Source: CAYWTX01 sp964461295
GTDB lineage: Bacteria; Planctomycetota; Phycisphaerae; SM23-33
Direction of reading: 5' to 3'
NCBI GenBank assembly: GCA_964461295.1
Contig: CAYWTX010000036.1
Coordinates: 1 to 10,807 of the forward strand
Length of the DNA stretch: 10,807 nt
Under the pieces are notes generated by a model. That model did no database searches, was not told the DNA's origin, and saw only the letters and a list, made by a program, of their open reading frames with translations. Each line of letters starts with the position of its first letter. Positions within the stretch are counted from its first letter, which is position 1. The position numbers and the translations under genes are program-made. Positions 7,753-10,807 of the stretch are shown one piece after another.

Positions 7753-7890
7753 TCTGCTTCCCTCTGTGCCACTTGCCGGTAGACGATGACCGCCGCGCCG
7801 GGTTTGTCTTTGGTCTCGATTATCAGCCCCTGCTCCATCAGGTCCTTGCCGGATGCGACGGTCGTGCCGGCACCGTCGAAGTTCGTCAGG
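7749..7890 (-). pseudogene. C-terminal remnant of a second GH36-like gene
   Basis: On the minus strand the sequence reads LTNFDGAGTTVASGKDLMEQ, then GLIIETKDKPGAAVIVYRQV, then AQREAE and a stop. It aligns with the last ~40 residues of the intact GH36 protein (GARLMKDGLTVKITDRPGAA and on). A GxxLMxxGLxI segment is typical of the C-terminal beta domain of GH36 enzymes. No catalytic barrel remains upstream: before about 7890 the frame has no similarity to the family. It ends in TGA overlapping the GH36 start codon, so it was the preceding gene of a tandem pair. An open frame from a TTG at 7964 (71 codons) still leads into it, so it may now act as a short translated leader for the GH36 gene. Confidence 0.8.
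7765..7799. repeat. 35-bp repeat, copy B (inside GH36 remnant)
   Basis: This is the second copy of the 35-base identity at 5834-5868, in the same orientation, 1.93 kb apart. The two copies bracket the body of the intact GH36 gene, so recombination between them would remove nearly the whole gene. Confidence 0.85.
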
Positions 7891-8068
7891 GGGGCGAATC
7901 GGGGGGACGAATCGGGCGACACAATACCTATTTCTCGCCACCGCAGGCATTCCCGGTACCGCAAGACGCTCTGCTTGCCACGACTCCGCTTTCTGGCAGT
8001 TCCGGTGCTGGATCCCTCAGTTCATGCGACCCAGGCATACGGCCGGCCACCGCGAGCGGGCAATGATA
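7891..8068. other. Intergenic segment with no recognisable gene
   Basis: These 178 bp lie between the GH36 remnant and the transposase remnant. The only visible structure is a 9-bp direct repeat, CGAATCGGG, at 7895-7903 and 7907-7915 or thereabouts, next to the presumed breakpoint. Any present-day promoter for the GH36 gene could lie here, but I see no convincing one. Confidence 0.45.
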
Positions 8069-8215
8069 TCACGGACCCGCAGTTGAGCCAAGCGAAGAGA
8101 AAGGCAAATGCGGATGGCCCAGAAGCCCAGCGGAAGGGGCAGGCGGGGCGCGGCTGGGGCGGCTGTCCCACAGCCCGCAGTGGCGGGGGATTCTTTCGAT
8201 GACGTCGTTTTCTTC
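8069..8215 (-). pseudogene. IS91-family transposase, C-terminal fragment
   Basis: This minus-strand frame reads EENDVIERIPRHCGLWDSRP and then SRAPP, ending in TGA at 8069-8071. The DVIERIxRHCGLW block is the characteristic C-terminal signature of IS91-type (Y2-Tnp) rolling-circle transposases, where it normally reads like 'DVIEkILRHCGLW'. After it the sequence is a Pro/Ala-rich tail. There is no start codon and nothing of the catalytic region. It lies downstream, on the same strand, of the other fragment at 8416-8644, in the order expected for one gene. Confidence 0.7.
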
Positions 8216-8339
8216 TTGGGGGCGAACGGGGACTCCTGCCTCTAACGCACACAGGGCCGTCGGAACTCCCGTCCTGGCACGGGTGTTCTTGGCAAACGCG
8301 GCGGGGACGGGTTTGGGACACCTCCAAACGACGTTTGCG

Positions 8340-8369
8340 AATAACTACCGTGCCAGCACGGTAGTTATT
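8340..8369. repeat. Perfect 14-bp inverted repeat, 2-base loop
   Basis: AATAACTACCGTGC is followed by CA and then its exact reverse complement. This is the strongest hairpin in the window, with no T-tract after it on either strand, so a mobile or REP-type repeat is likelier than a terminator. Confidence 0.8.
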
Positions 8370-8387
8370 GCGGCCGATGGGGTCCCC

Positions 8388-8406
8388 CACGGGCGGGACG
8401 CCCGTG
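8388..8406. repeat. Perfect 8-bp GC-rich hairpin (CACGGGCG / CGCCCGTG)
   Basis: The loop is GGA. In translation this unit yields 'HGRDARAT' or 'HGRPARGG' peptides, which I recall from spurious ORFs in many planctomycete and related genomes. That suggests a widespread intergenic repeat family. It sits right where the transposase frame loses similarity. Confidence 0.65.
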
Positions 8407-8415
8407 CCACGCCGG

Positions 8416-8644
8416 GAGGTGCTCGCCCTTGTTGGGGATGTGCAGTTCGGCCAGGAAGTCAAGAGGCTGGAAGAGTTCTCTCAAGGAGCGACCGCCAGGC
8501 GAGTTCGGGCAGGCGGTGGAGCAGGGGGCGGTGGAAGCGGAAGAAGACGCGGATACGCTTGGGGATGGTCCAGACGAACTGACGATGGGGAACGTTGAGG
8601 CAGACGTCCTTGGCGACGTGGAGGGCGAGGAGGGCGGGCACGGG
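8416..8644 (-). pseudogene. IS91-family transposase, central fragment with deletion and frameshift
   Basis: On the minus strand, ALHVAKDVCLNVPHRQFVWT continues as IPKRIRVFFRFHRPLL, matching the 'VPHRqFVfTIPKRLRiYFRYdR.LL' block of IS91-like transposases. Similarity fails after LPELAW (about 8489). In another frame it resumes as QPLDFLAELHIPNKGEHL (about 8470-8416), which corresponds to the much later 'PLEWLAALcqHIPNKGEQLVRYYG' block. So the nuclease region between them has been deleted, with a frame change and a loss of two residues before HIPNKGE. The frame then runs into the palindromic repeat segment. The N-terminal zinc-binding CxxC region is missing too. It cannot encode an active transposase. 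Confidence 0.72.
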
Positions 8645-8926
8645 CACGCTCCTTTGGCGATTGGCGTGCCTCCGTGCACGCAGGTGAGTTAGCACGATGT
8701 TAGGACAGTATCGCGAGACTGGTGTTGGTTGGCAAGAGGGTCGGCGGCGAAACCGGGAAGACAATACCCGTCTGCCGGCCTGTGTGCGGGCGGACGATCG
8801 AAGCGCCGGAACGCGACGACGGTACGCGGCCGTGCATGGCCACGGCCGTGCTGCTGACGTGGAAGCGCCAGCCATCAGCCTCCTTGCTCGCTGCAACATT
8901 CCCGGCCGCGGTCAGCCGATGACCTA
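8645..8926. other. Non-coding stretch upstream of the STAS gene
   Basis: About 280 bp with no supported gene. The minus-strand frame that enters the transposase fragment extends through here, but its translation is Arg-rich and lacks the expected zinc-binding cysteines. I see no tRNA and no clear hairpin of note. Confidence 0.5.
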
Positions 8927-8955
8927 TTGACCATACGCAGCGGCGCCTGTATCGT
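8927..8955 (+). promoter_or_regulatory. Sigma70-type promoter for the STAS gene
   Basis: TTGACC (8927-8932) and TATCGT (8950-8955) are separated by 17 bases. They match the -35 and -10 consensus at five and four of six positions. Transcription would start near 8962, giving a leader of about 30 bases before the ATG. Confidence 0.5.
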
Positions 8956-8991
8956 GTTGGCAGTCAGGTCTGGGCCGAGCAAGGAGATGGT

Positions 8992-9324
8992 ATGGCGATA
9001 CAGAATTGGTCGGACGACATTGTGGTGGTGGAGTTGGCGGACGACCCGCAGTTCACCGACGAGCTCACCAGCCTGATGGAAGCGCTGGAGAAGGACGCTC
9101 GCCACGTCGTGCTGAACTTCGCGGCCGTGGGGTTCATCAACAGCTCGGACGTCGCCAAGCTGCTCCGCGTGCGCAAGGCGATGATCAACTCGGGGCGCAA
9201 GCTGCTGCTGTGCGAGGTGAACACGCAGGTTTGGGGCGTATTCCTGGTGACGGGGCTGGACAAGATTTTCGAGTTCACCAACGACATCGCCACGGCGCTG
9301 GCGTCGCTGCAACTCGGGGCGTGA
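8992..9324 (+). CDS. STAS-domain protein (anti-sigma-factor antagonist / SpoIIAA-like)
   Basis: A 110-residue single-domain cytoplasmic protein. The STAS fold is recognisable from the opening strand VVVEL (11-15), the strand HVVLNFAAVGFINSSD (38-53), the helix VAKLLRVRKAMINSG and the later KLLLCEVN (~69-76). In SpoIIAA, a DSSG loop carries the serine phosphorylated by the kinase SpoIIAB; here the loop is N50-S51-S52-D53, so S52 is the likely phosphosite, with Asp replaced by Asn. Such proteins bind an anti-sigma kinase or act in stressosome-like relays. No kinase, phosphatase or sigma factor gene lies nearby, so its partner is elsewhere. The ATG follows AAGGAG at five bases. It is convergent with the HAD gene. 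Confidence 0.88.
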   Translation: MAIQNWSDDIVVVELADDPQFTDELTSLMEALEKDARHVVLNFAAVGFINSSDVAKLLRVRKAMINSGRKLLLCEVNTQVWGVFLVTGLDKIFEFTNDIATALASLQLGA

Positions 9325-9455
9325 GGGGAGGGACCGGGGACCGGATGCCGGATGCGGGGGAGCGGATACCGGAACCTGGAGCGCGGAACTCGGACGTGTC
9401 ATTCGGCCCCGCGGGACGTCTCTTCTGCGTGTTGCATGGCGGGCGGCATGGAGGC
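9325..9455. other. G-rich degenerate repeat region between convergent genes
   Basis: The first ~80 bp repeat variants of GGACCGG / GGATGCCGGAT / GGATACCGGAACC / GGAACTCGGA, a loose 8-10 base periodicity. No gene is visible. The function, if any, is unknown. Confidence 0.45.
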
Positions 9456-9486
9456 GGGGCTAGTTGCCCCTCTTCTTCTTCTTTTT
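9456..9486 (+). terminator. Probable intrinsic terminator of the STAS gene, inside the HAD gene's 3' end
   Basis: GGGGC-TAGTT-GCCCC forms a GC stem directly followed on the plus strand by TCTTCTTCTTCTTTTT. The stem is only five perfect pairs, extendable past one mismatch. It overlaps the stop codon and last codons of the convergent HAD gene. Confidence 0.4.
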
Positions 9487-10299
9487 CGGCGGGGGGCCTT
9501 CCAGGATGAGCCTTCGCACCGCGTTGGCGGCGCCGTCGGCGTTGTGGTGGTCGGTGATGTGATCGGCCACCGCCTTGGCCTCGGGCGCGGCGTTGCCCAT
9601 CGCCACGGCCACGCCCGCCCACTGGAGCATGCCGACGTCGTTGGCGTTGTCGCCGATGGCCATTGTCTGCTCGCGGCTGACGCCCATTTCCCCGGCCACG
9701 ACGCGGAGGGCCTGGGCCTTGGAGACGGTGGCGTGCATCACTTGCAGCAGGGTGGTTTCGGTCTGCACGGTCACCACCTGGTGGGGGAACTGGCGGTGGA
9801 TTGCGGCGTCGATGTCGCGCAGCCAGTCCGGCAGTCCCAGCAGCAGCAGCTTGGTCATCGACTGGTTCAGCCACGTCTCCACCGGGGCCACCATGTCCGG
9901 TCGGAACAGCAGGCTGGTTTCGGTGGCGTAGCCGGCGTCGTAGCGGTCGGTGAACCAGTGATCGAGCGCCTCGCCGGAGATAAGCACGCTGGGGAACAGG
10001 GAGCGTGCCAGGGCGACGATGCCGGCGGCGACCTTGGCGGGGATGGGTTTGTGCATGAGGATTCGCCCGGTGGGGGGGTGGTATACCAGGGCGCCGTTGT
10101 AGTTGATGGTGGGCGTGTCGAGGTCCAGCAGGCGGTAGAACGGCTCGACGCTGCGCGGCGGACGGGCCGAGGCGAGCACCACGTGCACGCCGGCCTCCTC
10201 GCGGGCCGCGCGCAGAATCGCCGCCGTCGTGTCGGTGATCTCCTTGGCGGACGTCAGCAGCGTCCCGTCCAGGTCAATGGCTACCAGGTGGATTTTCAT
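9460..10299 (-). CDS. Cof-type HAD-IIB family hydrolase (sugar-phosphate phosphatase-like)
   Basis: A 279-residue cytoplasmic Mg-dependent phosphatase of the haloacid dehalogenase superfamily, subfamily IIB (Cof/YidA-like). Members commonly dephosphorylate sugar phosphates or related small metabolites. All four HAD motifs are visible. Motif I is AIDLDGTLL (7-15) with nucleophile D9 and acid/base D11. Motif II is S44 in VLASARPP. Motif III is K194 in HATVSKAQAL. Motif IV is GDNANDVGML (216-225) with D217 and D221. The C2-type cap lies between residues ~85 and 185, and total length is normal for Cof proteins. The ATG at 10299 is chosen because motif I begins within nine residues; a longer in-frame extension upstream has no family similarity. 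The protein ends in an unusual basic tail, PPPKKKKKRGN, encoded by the likely terminator region of the convergent gene. It is divergent from the small secreted-protein gene. Confidence 0.9.
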   Translation of the reverse strand: MKIHLVAIDLDGTLLTSAKEITDTTAAILRAAREEAGVHVVLASARPPRSVEPFYRLLDLDTPTINYNGALVYHPPTGRILMHKPIPAKVAAGIVALARSLFPSVLISGEALDHWFTDRYDAGYATETSLLFRPDMVAPVETWLNQSMTKLLLLGLPDWLRDIDAAIHRQFPHQVVTVQTETTLLQVMHATVSKAQALRVVAGEMGVSREQTMAIGDNANDVGMLQWAGVAVAMGNAAPEAKAVADHITDHHNADGAANAVRRLILEGPPPKKKKKRGN

Positions 10300-10351
10300 G
10301 GTCTCTCGTTCGCCGCGAACGGATAATTTTCCAGGAGTTGCCAGCCGCCAG

Positions 10352-10407
10352 CTTCCAGCTTCCGGCAGCGACAGGGAACACCGGGCGTTTCCGCGGGAAG
10401 CTGGAAG
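10352..10407. repeat. 12-bp inverted repeat CTTCCAGCTTCC / GGAAGCTGGAAG
   Basis: Perfect arms at 10352-10363 and 10396-10407 with a 32-base spacer lie between the divergent HAD and small secreted-protein genes. The sequence around it (GTTGCCAGCCGCCAGCTTCC, and CAAGTTGCC on the right) repeats the same words. It could be an intergenic repeat or an operator. The remaining intergenic sequence up to 10591 shows nothing else I can support. Confidence 0.6.
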
Positions 10408-10591
10408 TCGCAAGTTGCCGGCCACATTCTGCCCGCTTGACTCGGCCGCGGCAACGCCAATGCGGCAGGAAATCGCCTTCGGCGGCGAAATTGCGGGAAC
10501 ACAAGGACGCTCGGGGGCGTCTATGGGATATGAAAGTGGGCCCCAGGGCAGGGACTGCGCATTGGCCGCCTCGCGACGGAAGGAAGCGAAC

Positions 10592-10801
10592 ATGGTGCCG
10601 ACAAACACTCATCGCGCAATGCTGGCCGCAGCGGCGGCGGCGATGCTGCTTGCCCCCCTCACGGCCCAGGCGCAGAAGATGATGATGGGGGCGGCAGGGG
10701 GGTTCGCAGGGAGGAGCGGCCCGTCAGGCCCCCCGCCTGACGGCAGGCCCGGCGTGCACCTGCCCCTGAACGCCAACGTCACCTTCACCAAAAAATGGTA
10801 A
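10592..10801 (+). CDS. Small secreted protein of unknown function
   Basis: A 69-residue protein that I do not recognise. Residues 1-27 form a textbook signal peptide: a basic start (THR), the hydrophobic run MLAAAAAAMLLAPLT and an AQA cleavage motif. That leaves a mature peptide of about 42 residues beginning QKMMMGAAGG. It is Gly/Pro-rich in the middle (GRSGPSGPPPDGRPG) and ends with VHLPLNANVTFTKKW. The ATG is preceded by AGGAAG at five bases, which together with the signal peptide makes the gene credible despite its size. The TAA stop lies seven bases from the window edge, so any downstream partner is unseen. The alternating hydrophobic C-terminus with a terminal aromatic residue is reminiscent of a single beta-strand, but this is only suggestive. 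Confidence 0.65.
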   Translation: MVPTNTHRAMLAAAAAAMLLAPLTAQAQKMMMGAAGGFAGRSGPSGPPPDGRPGVHLPLNANVTFTKKW

Positions 10802-10807
10802 ACGATT

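Larger units (their letters stand above)
8216..8415. repeat. Palindrome-rich segment interrupting the transposase remnant
   Basis: About 200 bp without coding similarity separates the two transposase pieces. It contains several perfect inverted repeats: CAAACG-A-CGTTTG (8325-8337), a 14-bp-arm hairpin (8340-8369) and CACGGGCG-GGA-CGCCCGTG (8388-8406). A weaker CCCGT/ACGGG pair lies at 8268-8283. It resembles a cluster of small non-autonomous repeats (REP- or MITE-like) inserted in dead DNA. The exact boundaries are inferred from where transposase similarity stops on each side. Confidence 0.55.

Noticed and set aside
8340..8369. 14-bp hairpin as a rho-independent terminator
   Set aside because: No T-run follows on either strand, and no intact gene ends just before it.
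8216..8415. Palindromic cluster as a CRISPR array
   Set aside because: The hairpins differ from each other, with no regular repeat-spacer units and no cas genes.
8022..8462. Minus-strand 146-codon frame across the palindromic region
   Set aside because: It is in a different frame from both transposase fragments and translates the repeat hairpins (e.g. NNYRAGTVVI). No evidence for a real protein.
8199..8582. Plus-strand 127-codon frame containing HGRDARAT
   Set aside because: This peptide comes from the CACGGGCG hairpin repeat and is a well-known kind of spurious ORF product.
10300..10608. Extended N-terminus for the HAD hydrolase starting at 10608
   Set aside because: HAD motif I must lie near the N-terminus. 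The extension has no family similarity and would run antisense through the inverted repeat into the small secreted-protein gene.

Overview
The window is GC-rich, with long antisense open frames typical of high-GC DNA. The gene repertoire suggests a Planctomycetota-type or related PVC/metagenomic bacterium: uncharacterised TIM-barrel glycosidases, a GH36 alpha-galactosidase, a DUF4185-like beta-propeller, a long RNase HII variant, an RCC1-repeat secreted protein and a stand-alone STAS protein. The lineage is an inference from gene content and style; there is no rRNA or other phylogenetic marker here.

Layout. (1) 24-2132, minus: a cytoplasmic glycosyl-hydrolase-like protein (TIM barrel plus a GATase-like domain as in GH42 enzymes). 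(2) 2326-3294, plus, divergent from it: an RNase HII-like nuclease with all four acidic catalytic positions but much longer than the standard enzyme. (3) 3429-4511 and 4567-5799, plus, 55 bp apart: a DUF4185/sialidase-like propeller protein, then a secreted RCC1-repeat propeller with an abnormal Arg/Pro-rich tail. (4) 5818-7752, minus, convergent with the RCC1 gene: an intact GH36 alpha-galactosidase-type enzyme. It has broken neighbours on both sides: the last ~45 codons of an upstream GH36 paralogue (7749-7890) and the first codons of a lost downstream gene (from 5821 downwards). Both junctions use the same ATGA stop/start overlap. (5) 7891-8991: about 1.1 kb with no intact gene. It holds two pieces of one decayed IS91-family transposase (8416-8644 and 8069-8215, minus) separated by about 200 bp rich in palindromes. 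(6) 8992-9324, plus: a STAS anti-sigma-factor-antagonist-like protein with a good promoter and ribosome binding site. (7) 9460-10299, minus, convergent: a Cof-type HAD hydrolase whose last codons overlap a likely terminator for the STAS gene. (8) 10592-10801, plus: a very short secreted protein.

How they fit together. Genes 1, 3 and 4 point to carbohydrate acquisition and breakdown (alpha-galactosides and unknown glycans). The RNase HII-like, STAS and HAD genes are unrelated housekeeping or signalling genes. The centre of the window (about 5.6-8.7 kb) has clearly been rearranged: gene remnants, a dead transposable element and repeats lie side by side. I see no CRISPR array, tRNA, rRNA or phage module, and no clearly new multi-gene system. 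The most informative signals are the eroded GH36 array, the transposase split by a palindrome-rich segment, and the atypical RNase HII-like protein.
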